From an uncultured Phascolarctobacterium sp. (GTDB lineage Bacteria > Bacillota > Negativicutes > Acidaminococcales > Acidaminococcaceae): a stretch of DNA of 6,059 bases. The notes below the pieces were generated by a model, which worked only from the letters and a program-made list of their open reading frames with translations, had not been told where the DNA came from and searched no databases. Position 1 is the stretch's first letter, and each line of letters opens with the position of its first letter. The DNA lies in NCBI GenBank assembly GCA_900554395.1, contig USHB01000102.1, forward strand, positions 1-6,059, in the 5' to 3' direction. Position numbers and translations under genes: made by a program. Shown here piece after piece: positions 1 through 5,850 of this stretch.

Positions 1-2297
1 TTGAATTTTATAATGCCGAGCAGGAAGTACGTTTAGCGAAGGCTTTAAAATTAGAGCGCACGCATACTGAAGATTCAAATTTTTTCGCATTTGACATCAA
101 TCCATATCCGTACCAACAGGAGATTTTGGATAAGTTAGAAGCTGAACGTACTATTCGCAATAATTTTAAAAATTTGATTGTAGCAGCGACTGGTACGGGT
201 AAAACAATTATTGCTGTATTGGATTATAAAAGGCAGTGCGTAAATAATCGTAAACCGCGCTTACTTTTTGTGGCGCATCGCGAAGAAATTTTAAAACAAA
301 GTTTAAATACTTTTAGAGTTGTTTTGAAAGATGCAAATTTTGGTGATTTATTTGTTGGTAATCATGTGCCGTCCAGTTTAGACCATTTATTTATATCGGT
401 GCAGACCTTTAACGCTAAAAATTTAGCAACAAAGATAACGCAAAATTTTTATGATTATATAATTATAGACGAAGTTCATCACGCACCGGCGGATACTTAT
501 AAAAATATTTTAGAACATTTTAAACATAAAATTTTATTAGGTTTAACGGCAACGCCAGAACGCATGGATGGTAGAAGTATTTTGCCGTATTTTAATAACA
601 AAATAACGGCAGAGATTCGCTTGCCAGAAGCGATTGAACGTAAATTATTGTGCCCGTTTCAGTATTTTGGTGTGACTGATAATGTTGATTTAAGCAATTT
701 ACGCTGGGAAAAAGGCGGTTATAATAAAGACGAACTTTCTAAAATTTATACAATCTCAACAGTGTATGCTAAAAATCGTGCAGACTTAATAGTGAGGTCA
801 GTTTTTAAATATGTTACCGATATCGACGATGTAAAAGGTTTGGGCTTTTGCGTAACTAAAGAGCATGCTCGCTTTATGGCAGATTATTTTAATGAGCAAA
901 ATATTCCTTCGCTTTGTTTAACTGGTGATAGTCCTAAAGAAGAACGCGAAAATGCTAAAAATAAATTGTTGAATGGAGAGTTACGTTTTATTTTTGTGGT
1001 GGACCTTTATAATGAAGGCGTCGATATTCAAGAAGTTAATACAATTTTATTTTTGCGCCCAACAGAATCACTTACAATCTTTCTGCAGCAACTTGGACGC
1101 GGTTTGCGTTTGGCAGAAGGCAAGGAGTGTTTAACTGTTTTAGATTTTATAGGGCAAGCCAACAAAAAATACGATTTTGAAATTAAGTTTAAATCACTAC
1201 TTATTAACACAGAAAAAAATATTGGTGCAGAAATTAAAAATGGGTTTCTATCTGCCCCAAAGGGCTGTTATATTCAGCTTGAGAAAAAAGCGCAGGAATA
1301 TGTGCTGAACAATATTAAAGCAGGCTTTGATCGTAGAGAAGGTTTAGTAGTGCGTATCGCTAACTTTACAGAAGATACGGGCAAAGAGCTGACATTAACT
1401 AATTTTATAGAACATTATGAACTTAGCTTGCAAAGTATTTATAAAAAAGGTTTTACCTTTGCACGCTTATGCGTGATGGCGGAACAACATGCTGATTTTA
1501 ATGAGTCGTTAGAAACGGATAAATTTGTTAAAGGATTAGCACGTGTGGCATTAATTGATTCACGACGTTTAATAAAATTTTTGCTGAATACTTTTGCTAA
1601 TTTAGAAAGTATTAATTTTGATAATTTAACGTTGTTGGAAAAACAAATGTTGCGTATGTTTCAGTTTACTGTGTGGCAAGCAGATTATGATGTTTGTGGT
1701 TTTACAAATCCATTAGATGGTTTACAGCAAATTAAAGATAGTCCGGTTTTATTTGCGGAATTGCTTGAAGTTTTAAATTATAACTATAATAAAATTGATT
1801 TTATTGATAAGACTGTTGATTTAGGATTTGAGTGTCCACTTGATTTGTATTGTAGTTATTCTCGCGACCAGATTTTTGCCGCACTTGATGTAGATAATCC
1901 CTTGTCAATACGTGAAGGCGTAAAATTTGTGACAGATAAAAAGTTAGATGTGCTTTTAAATACGCTTAATAAATCGAGCAAACATTATTCGCCAACTACA
2001 ATGTATAACGATTATTGTATTAATGAATGGTTGTTTCATTGGCAAAGCCAAAGCACAACAAGTGTCACATCTAAAACTGGACAGAGATATATTCACCATA
2101 AAGAATTAGGTACTAAAGTTTTATTATTTGTGCGTGAAACAAAACAAGATGCGTTTGGCAATGCAGCAGTTTATACATTTTTAGGTACAGCAAATTATGT
2201 AAAACATGATGGTAGTAATCCTATGAACATTATTTGGAAGTTGGATAATCCAATACCGGCTAAATTCTTAAAGAAAACTAATAAACTTATGGGTTAG
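1..2297 (+). CDS. DEAD/DEAH (SF2) helicase with C-terminal DUF3427-like region, 5'-truncated by window edge
   Basis: The reading frame is open from base 3 with no stop, so the gene begins outside the window. A TTG at 126 is the first possible start codon but lies inside a conserved segment (PYPYQQEILDKLEAER), so it is not the start. Counting from that codon as residue 1, the motifs are: Walker A/motif I ATGTGKT (21-27), motif Ia FVAHREE (48-54), motif II DEVHH (115-119), motif III TATPER (141-146), motif V around NEGVDI (296-301) and motif VI QQLGRGLR (321-328). This makes it an ATP-dependent SF2 translocase/helicase acting on nucleic acid. The remaining roughly 400 residues match my memory of DUF3427. 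Family members usually carry an N-terminal PLD-like nuclease domain, which would lie upstream here; this is inference. The gene is AT-rich (16 G+C in bases 121-180) and Leu-TTA-heavy, unlike the genes that follow, suggesting separate ancestry. A role in defence or DNA repair is possible but not shown. The stop is TAG at 2295-2297. Confidence 0.9.
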   Translation, partial: EFYNAEQEVRLAKALKLERTHTEDSNFFAFDINPYPYQQEILDKLEAERTIRNNFKNLIVAATGTGKTIIAVLDYKRQCVNNRKPRLLFVAHREEILKQSLNTFRVVLKDANFGDLFVGNHVPSSLDHLFISVQTFNAKNLATKITQNFYDYIIIDEVHHAPADTYKNILEHFKHKILLGLTATPERMDGRSILPYFNNKITAEIRLPEAIERKLLCPFQYFGVTDNVDLSNLRWEKGGYNKDELSKIYTISTVYAKNRADLIVRSVFKYVTDIDDVKGLGFCVTKEHARFMADYFNEQNIPSLCLTGDSPKEERENAKNKLLNGELRFIFVVDLYNEGVDIQEVNTILFLRPTESLTIFLQQLGRGLRLAEGKECLTVLDFIGQANKKYDFEIKFKSLLINTEKNIGAEIKNGFLSAPKGCYIQLEKKAQEYVLNNIKAGFDRREGLVVRIANFTEDTGKELTLTNFIEHYELSLQSIYKKGFTFARLCVMAEQHADFNESLETDKFVKGLARVALIDSRRLIKFLLNTFANLESINFDNLTLLEKQMLRMFQFTVWQADYDVCGFTNPLDGLQQIKDSPVLFAELLEVLNYNYNKIDFIDKTVDLGFECPLDLYCSYSRDQIFAALDVDNPLSIREGVKFVTDKKLDVLLNTLNKSSKHYSPTTMYNDYCINEWLFHWQSQSTTSVTSKTGQRYIHHKELGTKVLLFVRETKQDAFGNAAVYTFLGTANYVKHDGSNPMNIIWKLDNPIPAKFLKKTNKLMG

Positions 2298-2309
2298 GGA
2301 GCCTTGATT

Positions 2310-2314
2310 GGAGG
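2310..2314 (+). promoter_or_regulatory. Ribosome binding site that sets the Nudix start
   Basis: GGAGG lies 10 nt before the ATG at 2325. It favours that ATG over the in-frame TTG at 2304, which would sit upstream of the site and has no Shine-Dalgarno of its own. I see no convincing promoter or terminator in the 27-base gap after the helicase, so transcription may read through from the helicase or start inside it. Confidence 0.7.
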
Positions 2315-2324
2315 CATATATAAT

Positions 2325-2714
2325 ATGAAAGTAACAGAAGTTGTAGCAGCGCTTATCCGCCGCGGCGGAAAGATTTTAATATGCAGGCGGCCGGCGCATA
2401 AGGCGCGGGCATTGCTGTGGGAGTTTCCCGGCGGCAAGGTGGAAGCAGGCGAAACCAAAGAGCAGGCGCTTGTGCGCGAGTGCCGTGAGGAGCTTGCCGT
2501 GACCGTTAAACCGTACAGCGTTTATTATGAAGTTACACATAAATATCCGGATATAACAATTCATTTAACTTTGTTTAACTGTACTTTGCAGGAAGGCGAG
2601 CCGCAAAAGCTGGAACACAGCAAACTTGCCTGGATACAGCCGCAGGAGGTAACGGCTTACGAGTTTTGTCCGGCGGATAAAGTAATAGTTGAAAAGATGG
2701 CGGCATTAAAATGA
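2325..2714 (+). CDS. mutT: MutT-like Nudix (d)NTP pyrophosphohydrolase
   Basis: This 129-aa protein has the usual length of MutT/NudG-type enzymes, which hydrolyse oxidised or non-canonical nucleoside triphosphates such as 8-oxo-dGTP to monophosphate plus pyrophosphate in the cytosol. The Nudix box GX5EX7REUXEEXGU is present: G37, E43, R51-E52 and E55-E56 fit. The last conserved Gly is Ala58 (EELAV). The preceding WEFPGGK (32-38) and N-terminal AALIRRGGKILICRR are typical of the MutT/CTP-pyrophosphohydrolase branch. The exact substrate cannot be read from sequence, so the gene symbol denotes the family. The start at 2325 is chosen for its GGAGG site. Its stop overlaps the next start as ATGA (2711-2714), so the downstream frame was once translationally coupled. 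The first half is GC-rich (38 G+C in bases 2401-2460), in contrast with the helicase upstream. Confidence 0.88.
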   Translation: MKVTEVVAALIRRGGKILICRRPAHKARALLWEFPGGKVEAGETKEQALVRECREELAVTVKPYSVYYEVTHKYPDITIHLTLFNCTLQEGEPQKLEHSKLAWIQPQEVTAYEFCPADKVIVEKMAALK

Positions 2715-3488
2715 AAATACCTTATTTTGTTATAGATGCGTTTACGGGCGATGCATTCAAAGGCAACCCTGCCGGGGGGCGTGCTGCCCAATCCGCTTAA
2801 TCCGCAGCTGATGCAGGAAATTGCGGAGCGCAATAATTAGCCTGAAACGGCTTTTATCTGCCGGCAGGCAGGGGGTTGGGGCATACGCTGGTTTACGCCA
2901 ACTTTTGAGATTGATTTATGCGGACATGCTGCTTTAGCCGCCGCTTTTGCGGTGCTTAATTTTTATGAGCCGCAAGCTGCAAAAGTAAAATTTACGGCAG
3001 GCTGCGGCAGTTTGACAGTGCGCCGCTGTGGCAATGGCTATGAGCTGGCTTTGCCTGCCAAAATGCCTCAGCAAATTGCTGTTATAGATGAAATTACGCA
3101 CGCGCTTGGTTTAAAGCCGTTAAAAGCGTGGCAGGACAGGGATTTATATTTGCTTTTGCAGGATGAAAGCGCAGTAAAAAATTTTGTGCCCAATTACGCT
3201 AAACTGCAAAAATTAAGTAACTGGCTGGGCGTTGTGGTAACGGCAGAAGGACAGCAGGCAGATTTTGTTTCGCGTTATTTTTGTCCGGAACTGAAAGATG
3301 AAGACCCGGTAACAGGTTCGGCGCACTGTTGTTTGATGCCGCTATGGGCAAAGGCTTTAGGTAAAACAAAAATGCGGACAGTGCAGCTTTCTCCTCGTGG
3401 CGGAGAGCTTTTTTGCCGACTTGACGGAGATACAGTTTTCATTTGCGGACAGGCAAAGCTATATTTAAAAGGTGAAATTTATTTATGA
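2711..3488 (+). pseudogene. PhzF-family isomerase/epimerase-like gene, broken by a frameshift and an amber codon
   Basis: From ATG 2711 the frame reads MKIPYFVIDAFTGDAFKGNP, a classical PhzF N-terminus, then leaves frame at a run of six G (2774-2779) and stops at TAA 2798-2800 after 29 codons. Removing one G restores the frame to the end at 3488, giving a product of about 258 codons, normal for the family. In that restored frame codon 43 (2838-2840) is TAG, where homologs have a residue, often Leu, in the NNxxETAF motif; TTG to TAG is one change. The catalytic Glu of PhzF (E45 here, PETAF), DLCGH (about 68-72) and EDPVTGSAH (about 197-205) all survive, so decay looks recent. PhzF proteins are two-lobed isomerases; only the phenazine enzyme has a well-known reaction, and this one's substrate is unknown. 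The fragment 2952-3488 (GTG start) stays open but lacks the N-terminal lobe's catalytic Glu. A sequencing error could explain the G run but less easily both lesions. Confidence 0.85.
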
Positions 3489-4021
3489 AAAGCATAATTA
3501 AACTCCAAACCAAACGCCTTATGCTGCGCGAACTTACAGCAGAAGATGTTGACAATTTGCGTACAATTTTGCAGGATGCGGACGTGATGTATGCATGGGA
3601 AGCTCCTTTTACAGATGAGGAAGTAAAAAACTGGCTGGCAGAAAACTTGCGCCGCTATCAAGCAGATGGTTTTAGTTTTTGGGCGGTAGAAAGTAAAAAG
3701 GACGGCGAATTCATCGGCGTATGCGGACCGCTTATTGAAACCATTAACGGCGTGCGGCACATGGGCATAGCGTATATTTTTGCCAAAGCCTGTTGGGGAA
3801 ATGGTTATGCTGCAGAAGCGGCCGCTGCCTGTGTAAATTACGCATTTAACGTGCTTGGCGCAAAGGAAGTTATTGCCGAAATCCGCCCGGAAAATAAAAA
3901 AAGCCGCCGTGTCGCAGAGCGTTTGGGCATGCAGATAAAAAGCAGTTTTGTTAAAATCTACAAAGGCAAGGAACTGCCGCATTTAATTTATGCGCTTACA
4001 AAGGAGAACGAAAATGTTTAA
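3485..4021 (+). CDS. GNAT-family N-acetyltransferase (RimJ/RimL type)
   Basis: This 178-aa protein is full length for the RimJ/RimL-like GNAT group (Acetyltransf_3). These cytosolic enzymes move an acetyl group from acetyl-CoA to an amine on a protein N-terminus, antibiotic or small metabolite. The N-terminus TKRLMLRELTAEDVDNL (9-25) is the usual first strand and helix. The acetyl-CoA loop is CWGNGYAAEA (103-112), and PENKKSRRVAERLGM (135-149) is the typical C-terminal NxxSxRxxEKLGF-like motif. The substrate cannot be predicted. The start ATG overlaps the phzF stop as ATGA (3485-3488), with AAAAGGTG about 10 nt upstream. It belongs to the tight operon-like string, and its end overlaps the next gene by 8 bases. 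Confidence 0.9.
   Translation: MKSIIKLQTKRLMLRELTAEDVDNLRTILQDADVMYAWEAPFTDEEVKNWLAENLRRYQADGFSFWAVESKKDGEFIGVCGPLIETINGVRHMGIAYIFAKACWGNGYAAEAAAACVNYAFNVLGAKEVIAEIRPENKKSRRVAERLGMQIKSSFVKIYKGKELPHLIYALTKENENV
4001..4006 (+). promoter_or_regulatory. Ribosome binding site that sets the nucleotidyltransferase start
   Basis: AAGGAG sits 7 nt before ATG 4014, inside the end of the acetyltransferase gene. It decides for 4014 rather than the in-frame ATG at 3990, which has no such site. Confidence 0.8.
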
Positions 4022-4685
4022 TTTGCAGCAATGGCTTGATGAATATATAAGCGCGGTTGACGATGCTTTTGGCGTACGCATTATGTTTATTGGCTTGCAG
4101 GGCAGTTACGCCCGCGACGAAGCGCATGAGGGCAGCGATATTGACGTTGTGCTGCTGCTTGATAAATTGAGTATTGAAGATTTAAAACTTTACCGCAAGG
4201 CGATAGCCGGTTTTCCGGAGCGTGCTAAAATATGCGGATTTTTAAGCGGCGTTGATGAGCTGGCAGCGTGGGACAGGGCTGATTTGTTTCAGTTTTACCA
4301 CGATAGCAAAGCAGTTTACGGTGATTTAGATTTTTTAGCGCCGCTGCTTACGCCTAAAGCGGTACAGCGGGCGGTGCATACCGCAGCCTGCAATATTTAT
4401 CACGCCTGCGTGCACAATTTTGTGCATGAGCAAAGCGCAGAAAATTTAAAAGGTTTATGCAAAGCTGCTGCTTTTGCTTTGCAGGCAAAATATTATTTAG
4501 AAGAAGGCGTATATATCAGCCGCAAAAAAGATTTACTGCTGAAATTAAGCGGCATTGATTATGAGGTTTTGCAGCTTGGAATGCAACAGCATGATTTGGA
4601 AAAAGCAACGGAACTGCTTTTGGAATGGTCGGCGCAGATTATTAAGCAATATGGAGGGGAAGATAGTGCAGAAGCCGAAGATTAA
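4014..4685 (+). CDS. Pol-beta-superfamily nucleotidyltransferase with helical C-terminal half
   Basis: The 223-aa protein begins with a minimal-nucleotidyltransferase fold. The signature G30-S31 followed by D42 and D44 (GSYARDEAHEGSDIDVVLLL) is the metal- and nucleotide-binding motif of the DNA polymerase beta superfamily, which includes aminoglycoside nucleotidyltransferases and MNT antitoxins. A third acidic residue is not obvious to me in the ICGFLSGVDEL segment. From about residue 115 the protein is predicted helical (AVHTAACNIYHACVHNFVHE, then KGLCKAAAFALQAKYYLEEG), resembling a HEPN or kanamycin-nucleotidyltransferase C-terminal bundle. I see no RX4-6H RNase motif, so toxicity is not supported. 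The target (antibiotic, protein or RNA) is unknown. It overlaps the acetyltransferase by 8 bases and the following gene by 20, so the three are probably co-translated. Confidence 0.83.
   Translation: MFNLQQWLDEYISAVDDAFGVRIMFIGLQGSYARDEAHEGSDIDVVLLLDKLSIEDLKLYRKAIAGFPERAKICGFLSGVDELAAWDRADLFQFYHDSKAVYGDLDFLAPLLTPKAVQRAVHTAACNIYHACVHNFVHEQSAENLKGLCKAAAFALQAKYYLEEGVYISRKKDLLLKLSGIDYEVLQLGMQQHDLEKATELLLEWSAQIIKQYGGEDSAEAED
4653..4660 (+). promoter_or_regulatory. Ribosome binding site supporting a GTG start
   Basis: GGAGGGGA inside the end of the nucleotidyltransferase gene is placed 5-8 nt before GTG 4666. The alternative in-frame ATG at 4651 precedes this site, so GTG is the better start for the next gene. 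Confidence 0.75.
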
Positions 4686-4944
4686 AATAACCGTTATTGA
4701 CCGCAAAGGGTCTGTTGGCTGCCACCGCGGGCATAAAGTTGGCGATAGTTTTGATTTTGATACGGAACGCGGCAAACTGTGCCCGATGGCAATGCACGTG
4801 GCGTTTCCCTATATTGATATTTTGCGCTACGGCGGCGCAATTCCCGGTGCGGAACCCGGCACGGCCGTATTTTGCTGTCCGGATGTTGACACAATTAATG
4901 TGTTTAAGGTAGAAGTGGTGCGTAATGACGGAACAGAAAAGTGA
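4666..4944 (+). CDS. TIGR04076-like small protein
   Basis: This 92-aa protein of unknown function resembles the TIGR04076 family: a short beta-strand start (KIKITVIDRKG), a Cys-His segment, a GHKVGDSFDFD strand with Gly-Asp turn, LCPMAMHVAFPYIDILRYGG, and a C-terminal CCPD followed by NVFKVEVVR. Cys19, His20, His23, Cys39, His44, Cys70 and Cys71 could bind metal or form redox pairs; this is only inferred from spacing. No signal peptide or membrane segment is seen, so it is probably cytosolic. The GTG start is chosen from the ribosome site at 4653-4660. It overlaps the nucleotidyltransferase by 20 bases and the next gene by 20 bases. The family assignment rests on memory of the pattern, not on a search. 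Confidence 0.75.
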   Translation: MQKPKIKITVIDRKGSVGCHRGHKVGDSFDFDTERGKLCPMAMHVAFPYIDILRYGGAIPGAEPGTAVFCCPDVDTINVFKVEVVRNDGTEK

Positions 4945-5206
4945 TTTGCGTAAAATTCCCGGTATCGGCGCAAATATTGAACAGGATTTATTGAATATCG
5001 GCATTACCTGTATAGCCGATTTAAAAGGGCAGAATCCGGAAGAACTATACCGGCGCGATTGTGAGTTTAAAGGGCAAAAAGAAGATTTATGCCAGCTTTA
5101 TGTATTCCGCGCGGCTGTTTATTATGCCGATAATAAAGTGACAGAACAGGAAAAACTGAAATGGTGGTACTGGAAAGATAAAAAATATCCGCCTGAAGGG
5201 CGCTGA
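4925..5206 (+). CDS. Helix-hairpin-helix protein, Cdd1-like
   Basis: The 93-aa protein carries a helix-hairpin-helix at residues 8-27 (IPGIGANIEQDLLNIGI), the hairpin being PGIG, a non-sequence-specific DNA-backbone-binding element. The rest, DLKGQNPEELYRRDCEFKG and the aromatic end KLKWWYWKD, matches the small Cdd1 ('pathogenicity locus') family as I remember it. That family name comes from its original locus and does not imply virulence. A nucleic-acid-binding role is likely, but the partner is unknown. Its ATG lies within the preceding gene (20-base overlap) and lacks a strong Shine-Dalgarno (only GTGGTG just upstream), which fits translational coupling. It is the last gene of the string; no clear terminator follows. 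Confidence 0.82.
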   Translation: MTEQKSDLRKIPGIGANIEQDLLNIGITCIADLKGQNPEELYRRDCEFKGQKEDLCQLYVFRAAVYYADNKVTEQEKLKWWYWKDKKYPPEGR

Positions 5207-5271
5207 TATTGCGGCAGGCATTAAAATTTGCAAAGAGTTCACCGATTGTACTAACTTTAGCCAAAGCCTTT

Positions 5272-5280
5272 TGGTATGAT
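5272..5280 (+). promoter_or_regulatory. Extended -10 promoter for the thioredoxin-like gene
   Basis: TGGTATGAT combines a TGn extension with a TATGAT -10 box, 37 bases before ATG 5318. No good -35 is found at 16-18 nt spacing; an extended -10 can partly compensate. It lies in the only sizeable gap (5207-5317) between the operon and the next gene, which otherwise shows nothing convincing. Confidence 0.5.
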
Positions 5281-5317
5281 AAAAGTGCAGCAAATATAGA
5301 AATGAAGGTGAGATGAT

Positions 5318-5557
5318 ATGCAAATTAAAGTTTTAGGGCCCATGACGAAGCAGGTGGAGGTGCTGTTCCAAAACGCTGCTGTGGCTGCTAAAAAATTAAA
5401 ATGCAACGCTAAGTTTGAACGCGTGAGCGAGCTGCGCCGCATTATGGCGTATGGCGCAATGACGCTGCCGGCGCTGGTAATTGACGGCAAAGTTGTTGCA
5501 GGCGGCAATGTGCCTGGCGTTGAAGAAATTATGCAGATTATTAAGCAAATGCAGTAA
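5318..5557 (+). CDS. Thioredoxin-fold (glutaredoxin-like) protein lacking the CXXC active site
   Basis: This 79-aa protein matches the small redox-active disulfide protein family (Thioredoxin_3/TIGR00412) in length and layout: strand MQIKVLG (1-7), helix to about 28, FERVSELRRIMAYGAM, the cis-proline loop TLPALVIDGKVV (49-60) and helix VPGVEEIMQIIKQMQ. Family members normally have a CXXC after the first strand (roughly GCPKC at residues 9-13). Here that stretch is GPMTKQVEV, so both cysteines are replaced (Thr10 and Val13 in my alignment). Cys29 is the only cysteine left. Disulfide exchange by the usual mechanism is therefore unlikely; a binding or scaffold role is inferred. The frame is intact with AAGGTGA 6 nt before the ATG, so this is not obvious decay. 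It appears to be a single-gene unit ending at the terminator 5576-5610. Confidence 0.82.
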   Translation: MQIKVLGPMTKQVEVLFQNAAVAAKKLKCNAKFERVSELRRIMAYGAMTLPALVIDGKVVAGGNVPGVEEIMQIIKQMQ

Positions 5558-5575
5558 CAACTGAACAGATAAATA

Positions 5576-5610
5576 AAAAACTTGCAGAGGCAGTGCTTCT
5601 GCAAGTTTTT
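5576..5610 (+). terminator. Strong Rho-independent terminator, potentially bidirectional
   Basis: A 15-bp hairpin (left arm 5576-5590, loop CAGTG, right arm 5596-5610, one G.U pair) has A5-6 on its left and T5 on its right. It ends the thioredoxin-like transcript 18 bases after the stop. Because the flanks are A-rich and T-rich, it can also work on the - strand (TTTTTTATTT follows the hairpin there), where it would stop long toxin transcripts from the right. Confidence 0.9.
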
Positions 5611-5614
5611 GTGT

Positions 5615-5642
5615 TTGACAATGTTTTTTAGTTTGGTATAAT
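5615..5642 (+). promoter_or_regulatory. Near-consensus vegetative promoter of the antitoxin RNA
   Basis: TTGACA (5615-5620), a 16-nt spacer and TATAAT (5637-5642) match both consensus boxes perfectly. It begins only 5 bases after the terminator. No ORF of normal size follows, which points to a strongly expressed non-coding RNA starting near 5649. Confidence 0.88.
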
Positions 5643-5664
5643 ATACATAAGAGATAGCCGGTTT

Positions 5665-5682
5665 GGGGAAACGCCGGCTCTC
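5665..5682 (+). repeat. Imperfect direct repeat, copy in antitoxin RNA
   Basis: GGGGAAACGCCGGCTCTC resembles the + strand at 5851-5871 (GAGGAACCG, acttC, GGCTATC). Since the second copy is transcribed from the - strand, the two RNAs are complementary here: about 7 of 8 and 8 of 9 positions pair on either side of a small internal bulge. Confidence 0.55.
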
Positions 5683-5706
5683 CCTCGAATCTTATTAGAG
5701 TGAAAG

Positions 5707-5740
5707 GAAGCCGCGTACCACAAATATGCGGTTTCTTTTT
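5707..5740 (+). terminator. Terminator of the antitoxin RNA
   Basis: GAAGCCGCGTA (5707-5717) pairs with TATGCGGTTTC (5725-5735) over 11 bp, followed by T5. Two pairs are G.U on the + strand; on the - strand these become A.C mismatches and no T run follows, so the hairpin is directional and favours the + RNA. Confidence 0.82.
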
Positions 5741-5752
5741 ATCTAAAAGTTA

Positions 5753-5830
5753 TTACTTTTTGGATAAGCAGATAACAGCAATCAATGCTCCGAAGGAAAT
5801 CATCAAAGACAATGCCTCGAAAACAGTCAT
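5753..5830 (-). CDS. Small holin-like type I toxin (Hol_Tox/TxpA-like)
   Basis: A 25-codon ORF reads ATG at 5830 down to TAA at 5753-5755. The peptide starts MTVFEALSLM, continues ISFGALIAVICL as a single hydrophobic membrane helix, and ends in lysines (SKK). This is the pattern of the putative holin-like toxins of Firmicutes, related to TxpA-type peptides that insert in the membrane and depolarise or disturb the envelope. GGAAGTGA (+ strand 5835-5842 reversed) lies about 4 nt before the ATG. It has its own promoter and leader, and a convergent small RNA beyond its stop, so an RNA-controlled toxin is the most likely reading. No sequence search was possible, and toxicity is inferred from the family. 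Confidence 0.82.
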   Translation of the reverse strand: MTVFEALSLMISFGALIAVICLSKK

Positions 5831-5834
5831 GCTA

Positions 5835-5842
5835 TCACTTCC
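5835..5842 (-). promoter_or_regulatory. Ribosome binding site of the toxin
   Basis: Read on the - strand this is GGAAGTGA, one mismatch from GGAGGTGA, 4 nt before the toxin ATG. It supports real translation of a very short ORF and is the likely control point for the antitoxin or leader folding. Confidence 0.65.
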
Positions 5843-5850
5843 CGTGTTGA

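Larger units (their letters stand above)
5649..5740 (+). ncRNA. Probable antisense antitoxin RNA of a type I toxin-antitoxin module
   Basis: About 90 nt run from the consensus promoter to a terminator hairpin with no credible ORF. The 5' part folds as a hairpin: AGCCGG (5656-5661) pairs with CCGGCT (5674-5679), extended by GAG/CTC, around a G-rich apical loop (TTTGGGGAAA). The middle, about 5683-5706, is less structured. The 3' end is the terminator at 5707-5740. The RNA is convergent with the small toxin gene at 5753-5830 and would be antisense to that mRNA's 3' untranslated region. Its 5' hairpin is also imperfectly complementary to the toxin leader. RatA and the Fst/par RNA II are established antitoxins with this layout; function here is inferred. 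Both ends are estimates. Confidence 0.72.

Noticed and set aside
126..128. TTG as the helicase start codon
   Set aside because: The frame is open upstream to base 3 and codes for a conserved-looking segment (PYPYQQEI) before it; the gene is cut by the window edge.
2304..2306. TTG as the start of the Nudix gene
   Set aside because: It lies before the GGAGG site at 2310-2314; ATG 2325 has correct spacing and gives a standard MutT N-terminus.
3479..3982. 167-codon open frame on the - strand
   Set aside because: It mirrors the acetyltransferase gene, whose motifs, start and ribosome site are clear; the antisense product shows no recognisable domain.
4555..4665. Earlier starts for the TIGR04076-like gene (ATG 4555 or 4651)
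   Set aside because: They lie in the nucleotidyltransferase reading region, the added residues do not resemble the family, and the ribosome site at 4653-4660 points to GTG 4666.
5191..5219. Hairpin GCCTG...CAGGC as terminator of the operon
   Set aside because: The stem is short and interrupted, overlaps the stop codon of the HhH gene, and no T run follows.
5257..5604. 115-codon open frame on the - strand
   Set aside because: It is antisense to the thioredoxin-like gene and runs into the terminator hairpin; no ribosome site or family features.
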